Shown here: piece by piece, positions 34,966-47,945 of the stretch
Layout of the letters: every line of letters begins with the position of its first letter
How positions within the stretch are numbered: the stretch's first letter is position 1
Assembly: GCA_022410635.1 (NCBI GenBank)
Contig: JAJVDF010000257.1
Location: 350,031 to 414,030, forward strand
DNA from: Tretioscincus oriximinensis
Taxonomy: Eukaryota > Chordata > Lepidosauria > Squamata > Gymnophthalmidae
Reading direction: 5' to 3'
Length of the DNA stretch: 64,000 nt
The notes under the pieces: model-generated
Database searches by the model: none
What the model saw: only the letters and a program-made list of their open reading frames with translations
What the model was told of the DNA's origin: nothing
Program-made: the position numbers and the translations under genes

Positions 34966-37900
34966 GTAAAGACCCCACAGAGGAGTTGGCTCAAAACTAT
35001 TGTTGCAACATATGGGACATTTCTCTTTTGTCCTTTTAGATCAGGAATAGTCAACCATAATGGACCTGTTCCAAGAGTGGAATGCAACCTGCTTGGCAAC
35101 AGCCTATTGCATCTCAGTTCCTATTGCTATCCATAAAACATGTGGTAGACTTAACACAATAAGACACACCGCAGAAATGGCTCCCCCGTGTTAGATCCCC
35201 CACTACATCCAACAGGGATTAGGGTTTGGCCCTCCAGCACCAGTGGTATAATCAGAGTATACTAGCAATGAGCAGAGCTTCTTATTTTTCACACTAGTGC
35301 AATATGGATCCCAAGTAAGTGCAGAATGATTCATAAATTATCATTAGATTATGAAAAATACAGAAGGCTGCCTTAATGGTTTTCTCTTTTGAATAGAATC
35401 TATACTCATAGGCCATGCAAGCAGACCATTTCTGCATAATTTTTCAGACCCTTTAAAAAATGTGTTTCCTATATATATTTATATATTGTAATGATCTGAT
35501 TTAGTTTCTCTACCATATCAAGTTTCTTTTGGGAAAGGTCCTTCTCTGTAGCCTTCGGAGCATAACAAGTCAGCCAAAACAAAATTTATTTTCCATCTGT
35601 TATTCCAAAGGGGGCAAATAAGAGTTTAATTTGCTTTTTTGGTATAATTGAGTATATAGTTATGCGTAAAGGCATTCATGAACTGAGAAACAGTCATGCT
35701 CTTGCCCTATAGCACTCATAGCTACTAGGGATTCCTTCCAAAAGATTTCCTATATTATTGGGGGCCTGTTTGTTTTTCCAAGCCATTCAGGGTTTCTCTT
35801 CCCCATAACTTTTTCTTGAACTGATATCATGGTAGAGACCTTCTGTGTATTGAAAGAATCTGGCATAGATGAAAAGTTAAATCCCTTACGTCCACACTAT
35901 TTATCCAGCTAATATTGCTTTTTATTAATTTGAACTTTTCTTCAACAAAAAAATACAGTGTATGGCCTTGAAACTTTATAGTGAAAAAATCTCAGTGAAT
36001 ATGGTAGATTTTTCTTCAGAAGAATCGTACTGAGAAGTATGCTAATTATTTCATTTGTTCCATGACTCTTCTTGCCTATCTAGGCGGTCTTTTTATTTTC
36101 TACAAAATGTTCTCTCTTTTGTTTTTCACTAAAACATATTTTGTATGCTCAGACCTGCTATTAATTTATTTTACCAGATGTCCATTACTACTTTATTGCT
36201 ATGGTTTTTAAACTTGAAATTATAAACAGGGGGATATAAAGGAATCTTGCATGCTTAATGAGAAGTCATACTCTTTCCTCCTACTCTTTGACAGTCTCTT
36301 GTGTCTGGGTGCTTTTTAGGGTGACCTTTCTATTTGACAAGATGGTATATGTTCCCCAAATGTNCTGTAGATTGATTGGGCATGGAAATGAAAGCAGATG
36401 TAGTTTTGCTCCTTATGTAAGAATTTCAGGATTCAATCTGCCTCTTCTCTCTACAGTTTCTGAGAACCTTATTCAATCTTTTACAGATTGGTTCATTCAT
36501 ATCTACCTGGTTCTATAGACTGCTCTTTCATAGTTCTCATTCAGATTCTTTCTTTTCATATTGTGCCTCTCACGATAGTGGCAATCTGGCAGTCTGGACT
36601 TTTGACTGATGAATGGATTATTTAGTTTAGCTATTGTTTTATTATCTTTTGCTCTGAATTTAAACTAAATTAATTCCTCAGACTTATTTAAATATGTTTT
36701 TTTTTTTCATTTCTGTGGTATCACAGGCTGTGTTAGAACAGGCTAGCTGTATTTCCTCCACGGATTGTCCGTATTCAAACAGCTTGACACAACTGTGCCT
36801 CTGCCACTGTCCTCAAGAGAGCACAAAAGCAGTGTGGAGACATTCTTGGCCTTCACAGTTTCTGAGAGCCTTTTTTGGTGGTGTTCTACTTTCAGCTGTT
36901 CTTTCTGGAGCCCTGCTGAAAAGTGTCACCCAGCATATTCCAGTGCATAAAGGTCTGCTAACTTAGCACCTTCACAGTCCAGAATATAGGGATAAGGTGC
37001 CGTTTAGTTTCATATCCCAGACTGAAGCTTTGCGCAGAGTTAATAAATTGTAATGGTTGGAGGCATGAATCTACTGTATGTAAACTAGTATTTGGCTGCC
37101 AGACTCTTATTCCTGGATTTATCCCAGAATAAAAAAGGGAATGTGAAATGATCATTTGTTTCAAATTTTTATGAATGTTTATTCTGCTGCATGTCATGTT
37201 TTCTCTTAATGGCATTGTTAGAGTTTAGACTGTGTAAGTGTTAAAGTTTTTTCAGTAGTTATTCAGAAGCAATTTTGTTAAAGTAGTGTGTTTCAGTAAA
37301 AAAAAAGCTGAAGGTGTGTGTATTTGAAACAAAACCTGAATTCAAACTGGAAGTAGGTTACATATCATATTCTATCAAGTGATACTGAATTTTTGCTGTC
37401 GAATGCAACAAGAAATGAAAAAGTTTAATAGCATCACTATCAGATTCAATATTGTGATCAACCCAGAAATACTAACATTTTACTACATTGTTTGCCAGCG
37501 GTTTCTATTTGTGGCACAGTTTTCTGTTCCTTAGGCCCAGTGACATATGTGGTTTTAAGCCATCTTCAGTGAAAATGAACTAGACAAAAACAAACAAAAT
37601 TATTTTTCTGGTTTAGTCCATTTCTCCAAGACGGAATATGATTTAAAAGCACATGTATGACCAGAGCTTTAAATAGACAAAGTCTTTTCTCCCTTAATAT
37701 GATCATTTCAATGTATTTTATGATCATAGATAGTATCTAATACCTGTGATCATTGTAAGACATAATGTTTGAATGAATAGAAAAATATTTTAAAAAACTG
37801 AGAAGATAATAATGATGATTGACTTTGTTGTTAAATTATACAACTATAATAAATCCTATTTTCTCTCTTGTGCCATCTCTCTTTTTGCTTCATCTTCCAC

Positions 37901-38630
37901 CTTAGTTTAATCAAACCTTTTTATGAGTGGCAGCTATAAAAGGAATAATAATGGATAAAAATATTTTATTTGACAAATGCAGTCTCTAGGGGCAGAAGTT
38001 GTTATCTTTGAAGCAATACTTTGGAGTGCTAGAGTTTTGTATTTGCTACAGTTGTGTAAATTTTGCTCCATATATGTTACAAGCATTTTCAGATGTTTAG
38101 TAGGTCAGATGTCTGCCTTAGCACTGAAAGCAGTTGTTGATCTGAATTCGGAATTAAGTACATTTTAGGATAGAAGACGATTGGTGTCACATATGGGAAT
38201 AAATTTGCAGTGTTATGACATCTTTATCAAAACATTTCACTTGCAGCAACTTAAACATGCCAATCACAATGCCCATGTGGAATCAATGCCCATGTGGAAA
38301 ATTTATGATTGTGTCATTCCAAAGGAGACTGCTGTGATAACTAAGTTCTTAATAGAAAATTCTTGTGTATCTTCATTAAATACAAAATAATACTCCTCTA
38401 CATGGAAGGATCAAAATGAAAACAAAAAGAAAGAAAATCTGTCCCTGATGAAAATCTATTTTTAATCCAAATGTGTAGCGAGGAAGCATCTCATACATTA
38501 TGTAGACTAAACAAAGCTGTGATTCTAACAGAAATGGTTGCCTTTTCTTGTGTAATAAGAGAGCGTTTTACTGGAACAATTTTCTTCCGCGGTCCCTGCT
38601 GATCGTTGTATTATGTTCTTCCTCCTACAG
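34966..38630. other. BMPER intron, 3,665 bases, nothing recognised
   Basis: It runs from donor gtaaag to acceptor cctcctacag. The frame at 36694-36966 was considered and rejected. No repeat family is evident. Confidence 0.6.
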
Positions 38631-38735
38631 GATGGAGAAATGTGGTCTTCTATTAACTGCACCATCTGTGCTTGTGTAAAAGGCAAAACTGAATGTCGCA
38701 AGAAACAGTGTCTTCCAATCAGCAGCTGCCCTCAT
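38631..38735 (+). CDS. BMPER: BMPER internal exon: middle of VWC domain 5
   Basis: The exon reads [20 protein letters not shown] and then [15 protein letters not shown], 35 complete codons in phase 0. The acceptor is cctcctacag and the donor is gtaagt. It contains the CTICAC cluster and the QC..SSC cysteines of VWC5. The segment is nearly identical to the BMPER family. The last residue is His, where mammals have Gln, from a single base change immediately before the donor site. The following intron is the largest complete one in the window, 10,785 bases, and holds the CR1-clade element. Confidence 0.96.
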
Positions 38736-41336
38736 GTAAGTGAACCAATAAATATGCTCCCCTCTTCTGCTTGTAAATGGAGAGAACCTTGAAAATCTTG
38801 AACTCAGGATGACTAAAATGATACTTCAAGTTCTAGTCAAACACTGTAATACCAATTAAGCACTGTTCCCAGTAATTTTTCTCCCTCGTTCTGCTAAACA
38901 TTTAATTTCAGTGTGATGAGTCTTTTAAACTCCTTTTTGCATGGGTAAATGTAGCCCAGAGAAAGATCAAACTGGAAAACAATGCAAATCATGTCTATAT
39001 CTCTCAGGAAAACTGCATAGAAATGATGCCATACATGGGGATGCCATGCAGTAAAAGGGGGAGCCTGTGATACTTGACAGCAATTTAGTTATTTTTCTTC
39101 CATGCTTATTATTTCCCTGTCTGCATGCACCTTTCTTTCACTGACTTTCCTATAATGTGCTGCTTATTGCAGGCTCGTTGTTGAACAGGGGTGCTTTAAG
39201 ATATTTGGAGCTGGCTAAACCCTGTAGAATGGCTTATGTGGAAATTCCTTTCGTACAAGTCTTGTAAGAATTGAAGCACAGGTTATTAAGCTGTTTTACG
39301 CACATTGCTATGATGCGAGAATAGACATGTGAACTGATAACTTGATAAAACTCAAGTCAATTGTGCTACCTCACCCATTTGGTCTTCACATTTGTGAGGA
39401 GAAGGTAGCATACTATACACATTTTATGGAAATTAGTTGCTTAACTGCTTGGTCTTGCTGATATCATTGACTTTAACATAGCTACAAGTGCTATTTGATT
39501 TTTCCTTTTCCTAAATTGAAGACAGCTCATAGTGTATATAAAATATGTAACATATTATACAGTCATGAAAAGAATATTGCAAAAATGAGGCAATATTATA
39601 AGCTTTGCCTGCCAGTTTCTTTGATTCGTAAAGAATACAGCTGTTACAGCAAGAAGAGCACATATCTGTAAGCAAGTGTGAATCTAAGACTGTTGTCTCA
39701 AGCTCATGGAATATGTTAAGTCTCAACTACTTATAAGCTAATGAAAAACAGCAGGAGTTAAACTCTCTATTAGTATTCTCAATCCACATTGAATGGAGCA
39801 GTGAAACTATATCCAATTCTCTAATAGACCTCCACAAAATAGTCCATATAGATTAGATCCACTGGTTGAATCATGAAAAAAAATATAAGGACATGACTCT
39901 CTGCCGTTTGGTATCCAAAATTGATGGACATGTGTCATTCCTGGGTATGCTATTGAAAAGACGCACAATATATAAAGGACTTGCACTTTTGTTTCTGGCT
40001 GCCCACATCCATGAAGACTTCATTTTTCCATGAAATCCTGCCTTAATTCCTTGCTTGTGTTTGGATCATTTTTATTCTTATTCTGGTTGGCTGGTGGCTT
40101 CCCTGATGCCAGACTGGTGAAAGAAAAAGTCGCTTGAGTTTTGAGAGTCTCTTAATACTTTGAGTTTTTTCATTCAGTGTTGCTGCTCTTTCTGTGTAAA
40201 TTTGACAGGATTAGGCAACTGATTGATGTCCAATTTATCCTTCATTCTCACTGGAAAAACAAAGATAGATTAGTATGTTACAGAAGTTGTATAAAAGCAC
40301 TAGCAGGAAGAAGTTTGATGACAGGCCTTTTTAGCTCCACCACTCCTGTATATGCTAAATCCTATTTAGCCACCCCCCTCTGGCAATACTAGTATAATGT
40401 GAAAAAACCCTCATCTGGACACAATTCTAACCACATTTGCATGGAATTTTCTGAATCTGAGCACTGTTTTATAGTACAAATACCTCTGAACAGGGTAACG
40501 GAATATTCAGAAATTATCATAATGTTAGCAATTTTACAAATAATCTTTCCTGGAGTTTCCCTTTGGGGGAGTTAATAAGAGGTAAACGATAGTGGCGTAT
40601 ACGTTGTTCTTCTCATGTGAACTCTTCAATATTTCAGGATCCACAATCATCTGCTTGGATCTCATGTGTCAGTTTCTTGAACGTGTTCAAAACGAAGGGT
40701 GTTGTCTCTCAAAATAATAACCAGGTTGTTTCATAATATTTCCAGAGGAAGTTCCAAAGAGTTGAGCACCATGAAAACATCATGTCATCATCCATAATGG
40801 GTGCTACTCATCTAAAGCAGCTTCATGTTTCTTCCCAGCAAAAATAACTTCCTGTTGATCTTGAATTAAGGCTCTATAAGTAATCTAATACTAATCTTTA
40901 TTTGATGGAAGACAGAACTATAATATTTCATTGAATGCTTGTAGGTACTGAAAAGCTTGAAGATGAAAAGCTAATTTTACAGAAAAAAAGAATCTATCTC
41001 TCAGCGCTAAACTTCAGCTTTCATGTTCCAAGGATTTCTAGCGTGTGAACACATCACTGGTGCTACATATTGCTGGCACATTAATTTTCTTCAACAGCAA
41101 GATGTTAAAATATGGACCTCATTGTTATTTTCCCCCCAAGGGAGCAAAGCTGAAAGGAATTATTAGGAGCTGTTGTGCTATTTGCCTTTTCAATCCTAGG
41201 AATTCAGTGCACTGATTTACTATAAAACTAGTAAAAAAATCAGTAGTTTGGGTTAAATGCAGTGGACTCTAGCATCCTTCTAGCAACTTCACTTCCACTG
41301 CCATTCTACAACTCACTCCAACACTTCCCATCCATC
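38736..41336. other. Intronic sequence, nothing recognised
   Basis: Non-coding. No element was recognised before the DNA transposon at 41337. Confidence 0.5.
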
Positions 41337-41745
41337 AGGCTGCGTGTACAAAGCATATTTCTATCCCGATTGGAGCGAGACGAGGAGGACTCCAGCACAC
41401 AGGTTAAGTATTTTTGTGCAGTCGTCTCGCAGTAAATGCCATTTATTCCAGAATAAACTATTGCTGGGATATTCAGGCATTGTTCTGGAGAGCCCCCACC
41501 CTCTCGCATCTATGACAGCATGCCTGCCTGTACACAAATTTGATGCGCGAGGATAGAACAACTGAGAACGCGGCAGTTGTTTCCATAGGCTGCTGCGATT
41601 TTTTTTTNAAGCCTTGGTTTGCGTGCAGTGAGATAAAGGAGCGATGGCCACAGAATATAGATGTTTTGTGTGCACAGACATATGATTGCTAGATTCCAGA
41701 ATATAACTTTATACTGGTTTTTACACCGTGGTATGCACGCACCCT
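41337..41745. mobile_element. DNA transposon, second copy of the 27068 family
   Basis: Ends aggctgcgtgtac and the complement of agggtgcgtgcatac. It shares gccatttattccagaataaa, ctattgctgggatattcagg and ttccagaatataactttata with 27068-28044, but lacks that copy's internal palindrome. Comparing the two suggests that the palindrome was gained by the longer copy or lost by this one. Confidence 0.7.
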
Positions 41746-42344
41746 CAGTCTTCACCCATTCTGCAGTCCTTTTATTCCCTTTGCTTTCCGCTGGGACATT
41801 AGAGATGCTGTAATTCTTTGAGCAGATGTTTTTGTTTACACTGAAGTTGTGGAGCTCCTTTCAAAAGTATTGAATACTAGTAGATTATGTCTGGTCCCAT
41901 TCTGATAATACAACAGACTTTCTAGCTTCCCTTCCCCCACTCCAAGACTGTTCTGCCAGTTCTGCCCCCCTCTTTCCCTCCCTCCCTTCCACCCCTCACC
42001 ACTGTTTCCTCTCTCCTGGCTCTTTTCATTCATGCTACTTGACATGGAGAAGGCCTCCCCAGCCTTCTCCCTTTGATGCTACCTTTTCTCCAGGTGCCGA
42101 GTCTTGTAATCTGCAAGCAGCATGAGCCAGCCAATGTTATGAGTGTAATCCAGCTTGTGCTTTGTCCTGGAGTGAAAGTTCTAGCTGATGTTGTGGGTGA
42201 CGCCATTTTGCCACTGCTGTATGGATTGGCACTGTTTGCCAGTCTGTCATGAATATCACTGCTGGGTCTAGCAGCCTTCCATGGCACCATTTGGCTGCCA
42301 CTTGGCCTGGTAGGACTCCATAGCCCCATTTTGCTGCTGCTTGG

Positions 42345-42760
42345 TCATATGAAACCGACCAATGACTGTTGCTGACTAATTTTTTTATTTTATATTTTTT
42401 CACCTATGATTGTACTATGTTCAGAGAGTTGAAAAATGGTTATCATTAATATTTTTGATATTCGGGTTTTTTGGGGAGGCGGCCATTTTGTATGGCTGCG
42501 ACAGCCGATTTTTTGTTTTGTAGAGGTTTGCGTTTAACTCTGTATCTCATTCATTTTTAAAGATATTCAGTTATAATAAAAACCATGTTAAAGATGATTA
42601 AATTTACTATAATTTAACCTTAATTAATACTTAGCCTACTTATTAGTGAATAACAAAAAAAGAATTTGTATTTATAAAGTCTCTCTGAACATGGTACAAT
42701 CATAGGTGAAAAAATAAAAAAATATAAAATTTTGTCAGCAACCAATTTAATTTCAACTGG
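42345..42760. mobile_element. Fold-back element
   Basis: The arm at about 42368-42432 (gttgctgactaat... ttttttcacctatgattgta... gttcagagag) is repeated inverted at about 42683-42750 (ctctctgaacatggtacaat, then caaccaatt). About 250 bases lie between, with ggcggccattttgtatggct. No coding sequence. The outer ends are not resolved. Confidence 0.55.
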
Positions 42761-44119
42761 TTGATTTGATATGGATTGACACGCGGTGGCATCATTGTTG
42801 GTGCCACATTTTGATCATTCTTCTCCCTGTGAGCCGCCATTTTGTAACCAGGACTTCTGCTCCAGGACCTAATTGCCTTAAGAATGGCAAACATAAGCCT
42901 GAATAAACTCCAAGGTGGTTTTGAGCCCTGAACTAATTATAATTTTTGCTTTCTCAGTTATGCTTTGTGCCACAGAGGTGCTGTTCTTCAATCCTGAAGA
43001 ACTGGACTAAAGCAGGAAAAGACTGTTTTTCTTGTTTTACAGCAGCAGGCTGGAAGGAAGGTTTGAGCAAAGCTGCTGGCTTCATGAAAGAGCTAGTTTG
43101 GTTGTCAAACAGCAACAAGGTGATTTGAAGTAGAGCTAATTAATTCAGTACTTTTTGTGCAGTTGAACAAGTGAGCCCAGGATTGAGTATTTTGCTACAA
43201 CCCAAGTTTAGGTTGTGCCAAGGCATCATTTCATTGTGGAGATTTCATTGAAACTGTTTACTCAGATGTTTAATCAGGGTCCATAAGCAGATAATTAAAT
43301 TCCATTTTTTTTAAGCAACAAATGTATTTTTATATAGTTTGAGGTATTGATCTTTGGCGGGATTTAGTTTGCATTTTAAAACAAAGCTTCGTATTTCTTC
43401 AGGCATGTGTCACATGCCTAACACAGACAGTATTAAATGTTTTTATTCACATCTGTTGTTCTTATAAACAAAAAAAAGTAATATTGCTTGTCGCACCCTA
43501 GTGCCAAATGAAGCTCAAAGCAACAGCAGCTGCTTCTATTGCACAATGAAATACCAAAGAGAGAGAGTCCTAATTAATTTTGCCATTTAAAATAAGAGGG
43601 AAGAAAGGAAAGAAGGAAAGGACAACCCTTGGCATAAAACTAAAATTGTCATATAAAAGGTGAAGTGGAAATAAATCTTAAATGTTGTCCGTTTATAAAT
43701 ATTCATGGCTAAAATTGGGATCGCATCCCATAGGCCACTCCTAAGGGAACCCTCTGTGCTAACATACTTGAACAGCACATGTTAGTAATAACAGACTTCC
43801 TTATCCTGCAAGACAAAAACAGAGTCCCATGCCAATATGGTGGCTCAAGTAACCAGTTTTTGCAGGGTCTGATTTTGCTTGAATTCTTGCCACTTCCAGA
43901 TTGAATGATGGCTGCAGTCCTTTTACAAAAACACTGTAGGTAAGACTATCCACTGCAATTGAGAGCTATTTTGAAACTATATGTCTTCCATCCGTACTGG
44001 TTGTGAACTTGCCCAACCATGATTTTTTCTATGCACATATGTTTGAGAAGGTGAGTTGCAGGGCATCCATAAAGGTTCACAAATATGACTTATTACAATA
44101 AGTCCTTGATACTAAAGGA
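42761..44119. other. Intronic sequence, nothing recognised
   Basis: Non-coding. Short frames only. Confidence 0.5.
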
Positions 44120-44400
44120 CGACATAAGAACATAAGAACCTAGGAGGAGCCCTGCTGAATTGGGTTGGGGCCCATCTACTCAAGCATTCTGTCCCACACA
44201 GTGACCCACCAATTGCACCTGGGCAGTCTGAAAATGGTATTTCAGAAATACTGCCTGTTGCTACATCTTAGAGCCAACATCAAGACATTCNTCCTAGTAG
44301 CTGTTTATACCCTTGAATGTCCTGTTTCTCCATCTCAGAGGCAGTATCAAGACATCCGTCCGAGTAGCTGTTTATATACTTGGTGTCCACGAACTTAAGT
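44120..44400 (+). repeat. Dispersed reptile repeat with a short tandem duplication
   Basis: It begins gacataagaacataagaacc and aggagccctgctgaattggg, continues cacagtgacccaccaattgc, and has two tandem 3' units (cttagagccaacatcaagac... and ctcagaggcagtatcaagac..., each ending gtagctgtttata). Related fragments occur at 55105 (+) and 58725 (-). I recall this consensus as a common squamate interspersed repeat but cannot name the family. Confidence 0.6.
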
Positions 44401-44814
44401 CATTTTTTGCTAATTAAAGTTCAGCTATTTGCAAGAGCATTAATTTGTGGATAGCTGTCCATATTAAATAGCATACAGGACTAAAATCCTCTTTTGCTTT
44501 GCTTGCTTGATAGCTTGAATTACATTTTTTCACACTTCCTAGTCTTTTCCCAAGGAAGTAGATTAGGATTTGAAATTGACTGGTGCTATTTAGACACTTC
44601 CTTTTAATCCACCTTCATTCCTGTAGAACTGGACAAAGCCTGGAAAAAATGTTTTTTTTTTCCCCTCAGGACTGAAGTTTGATTAAAAGTATATGCTGGA
44701 ACAGTATCTAGTCCAGTACTATAAAGATCCTAGAAACTATTTACAGGGTTTCTGTATTAAAACATAATCCAAAGTCATACCTTTAGTCCAGAACAAAACA
44801 TTTATCATTCATGA

Positions 44815-47702
44815 TTTAATCTTGGATGAAGGAGCTGACCTGGCATGTATTACTGAGACCTGGGTGGATGAACTTGGTGGGCCTAATCTTACCCAGCTCT
44901 GTCCCCTAGGTTACTTGGTGTAGGACTGTTCTGGACCAGTGGGGAGGGGCTGTTCCTGTGGCCCACAAATCATCCATCTCTCTCACCAGGNGGCCAATTC
45001 GCTCTGTTTCTGGATTTGAGGAACTTTTCCTGTTGTTGGGCAAAAGAGATAGAATAGGAATGCTGCTGGTGTACCGGTCACCCCACTGCCTATCCCTATC
45101 CGAGTTGGCAGAGGTGGTCGCTGATGTGGTGCTGGGGGACTTCAACATCCATGCGGAGGCTATCCTCACTGGTCCTGTTCAGTCCTTTATGGCCTCCATG
45201 ACAACCATGGGGCTATCTCAATGTGTTACTGGCCCAACTCACAGAGCAGGACATACTCTTGATCTGGTTTTTTCCACAGAGCAAACTGGTGACGATCCGT
45301 TGATAGGGCTTGCGGTAAGCCCGTTGTTATGGATGGATCATTGCCTGGTAAGATTTGGACTTACAGTAACTGCTTCCCCATTCTGAGAGAGTCATTCAGA
45401 TGGTCCACCCCCGAAGACTTATGGAATCTGGGCGATTCCTGAGTGCTCTGAGGTATTTCCTGGTTGGCATGGATGGCGCTCCTGCCAAGGCTCTGGTCTC
45501 TCTGGAATAGGGAGATGACCTGGGCTATCGACACAATCGCTCCCAAGTGCCTTCGGCATATCTGTGGGGTCTGTAAAGCACCTTGGTATTCTGGGAAGTT
45601 AAGGGTGATGAAACAGGAAGGCTGACAGCTAGAGTGCAAGTGGCACAAATCCCAACAAGAGTCTGACTGAACACGGGTTAGAGCACATTATCATGCCTAT
45701 CATATTGTGGTGGTGGCAGTGAAAAGGAACTATTTCTCTGTTACCGTTGCGTCCTCAAGTAGTTGTCCAGCAGAGCTCTTTCAGGTAGTGAATGGTTGAT
45801 AAGATCTAGACCAGGACATCAAGGGCAAAGGCCATCCAATAGCTGCTGTGACAAATTTGCAAGGTACTTTGAGAATAAAGTCGCTCAGATTCATGAGGGA
45901 TTAGATGCCACACTTGTGAATAGCCCAGAGGAGGTGTCTAGGAAACTGTCTGGTCCAGTTATCTTGGATCAGTTTCAATTATTGTGACCTGATGATGTGG
46001 ACATGATGCTTGTTGGGGTTCGGCCAACTTTGTGCCCTCTGGATCCTTGCCCTTCCTGGTTGATAAAAGCCAGTCGGCAGGGTATGAATGGGTGGGTCCA
46101 GGGAGTGGTAAACACTTCTTTGAGGGATGTGCTAGCCTCGCCAGCTCTTAAAGAGGCGGTGGTGCACCCTCTCCTTAAAAAGCCTTCCCTGGACCCAGAA
46201 GAGTTAAACAATTACTGCCCAGTGGCTAACAAACCCTTCCTGGGCAAGATACTGGAGAGGGTTGTGGCTGTTCAGCTGCAGGCATGCTTGGAAGAAGTGG
46301 ATTATCTAGACTCATTTCATTCTGGCTTCAGGCCTAGTCATGGCACAGAAACCACCTTGGTCACTCTGGTTGATGACCAACTCTGGAAGAGGGATGGAGG
46401 CAATGTGACCCTGTTGGTTCTCCTGGCCCTCTCAGTGGCTTTTGATACCATTGACCATGGTATCCCCTTGGAGAGACTAAGGAGTTTAGGAGTTGGTGGC
46501 AATGCATTGCAGTGGTTCCGCTCCTATCTCCAAGGTTGCTTCCAGAGAGCGATGGTGGGGGAGTCTTGCTCAACACCATGGGAGCTCACTTGTGGGGTTC
46601 CTCAGAGGTCAATCCTCTCTCCCATGCTGTTCAACATCTATATGAAAGCCAGCTGGGTGACTGTTGTGGAGAGAGCAACAAAAGCTATGTGCGCCGCCCT
46701 GAGACCTTTGGGTATAGGGCGGGATACAAGTACAAATAAATAAATTAAAAAAATAATATGCGGATGACACTTTGCTCTATCTCTCTGTTCCATCTGAATC
46801 AGGAGAGGTGGTTGAAGTGCTTGACTTGTGCCTGGAGGCAGTGATGGGGTGGATGGGGGCCAATAAATTGAAGCTGAATCCAGACAAGATGGAAGTGCTA
46901 TGTGTCGGAGCATCCCGGGTTCGTGAAGTGGGGAGACACCCTGTCCTTGGTGGGGTAGAATAACCCTATGGGGACGGGTGCGAAATCTGGGGGTACTTCT
47001 AGACTCTGCACTGACACTTGAAAATCAGGTAGAGGCAGTGGCCAGGATTGCCTACTTCCAGTTACACCAGTTACAGCCACTACTGAACAGGGATGATCTA
47101 GTCACAGTAATCCATGCTCTGGTAACTTCTAGATTGGCACTCTATATGGGGCTGCTCTTGAAAATGGTTTGGAAGCTGCAGTTGGTGCAGCTAGACTGCT
47201 GACCGGGATGGCTGGCTGGACACACATCATGCCGGTCTTGAAAGAGCTGCACTGGCTGCCCATCTGCTTCCGAGCCCAATTCAAGGTGTTGACTTTAACT
47301 TACAAGGCCCTAAATAACTTGGGGCCCAAATATCTAAAGGAACACCTTCTCCCATACCAACCTGTCCATGCCTTAAGATCTGCAGGGAAGGCCCTCCTGG
47401 TTGTACCACCCCTTTCAACAGCCAATGGAGTGGGAACCCGGGGCAGGCTCTTTTTGGTGATTGCCCCTCGTCTTTGGAATAGTTTCCCCCTTGAGTTACG
47501 TTTGTCATCATTGTTGAATGGTTTTAGAAGATCCTTGAAGACGCACCTCTTTCACCTGGCCTTTGGCTGAAGAACTGTCATCTCTGTCCCTACTTTTAAA
47601 TATTGTTTTATACTGTTTTAATTTTATAATGATGTTTTACAGTTTTTGGCCACCCTGAGACTTTCGAGTATAGGGTGGGATATAAATATAAATAAATAAA
47701 TA
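44815..47702 (+). mobile_element. CR1-clade LINE, 5'-truncated and broken
   Basis: In order on the + strand: APE endonuclease motifs (DLACITETWVDE at about 44840, VYRSPH, GDFNIHAE, GHTLDLVFS, DHCLV); a linker; and the reverse transcriptase (SGFRPSHGTETTLV, FDTIDHGIPLERL with the motif A Asp, GVPQRSILSPMLFNIY). YADD follows after an interruption (about 46757), then NKLKLNPDKMEVL and a C-terminal stretch RLWNSFPLELRLSS. The frame is broken by multiple frameshifts and stops. It ends 47641-47702 in an ATAAATAAATA tail preceded by ccctgagactttcgagtata. Confidence 0.88.
46645..46752 (+). mobile_element. Short SINE or truncated LINE tail nested in the CR1 RT
   Basis: Between LFNIYMK and YADD sits agccagctgggtgactgttg, then gccgccctgagacctttggg, tatagggcgggata and an AAATAAATAAA tail. 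The tail matches the host CR1's own 3' end (47650-47700). It removes or displaces the residues normally found before YADD. No clear target duplication was seen. Confidence 0.65.
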
Positions 47703-47769
47703 CTTTTAGATCATCTAGTCCATTTTCAGGAATAAAGATGAACTAGTTCAACTGAAAAATAAACCTAAT

Positions 47770-47945
47770 TGGAGGAAGAAGAGGAAGAGGAGGAGGGAGA
47801 TGGAAGGAAGAAGAGGAGGGAGATGGAGGGAGGGGGTAGGGAGTTAGGAACAGGAGTAGAAAGCAAAAGAGAAGATGAAAAAGAAAAGGAAGAGGAAGAA
47901 CAGGAAGAAAAAATGAAGAGGAAGAAAAAGAGGAAGAAAGGAGGA
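47770..47945. repeat. Polypurine (GGA/GAA) tract
   Basis: About 175 bases of nearly pure A and G, just after the CR1 tail. The open Glu/Lys/Arg-rich frames are composition artefacts. Confidence 0.85.

Noticed and set aside
36694..36966. Cys-containing 90-codon frame, considered as an extra VWC exon
   Set aside because: Cysteine spacing does not fit VWC, and the neighbouring BMPER exons already join in phase without it.
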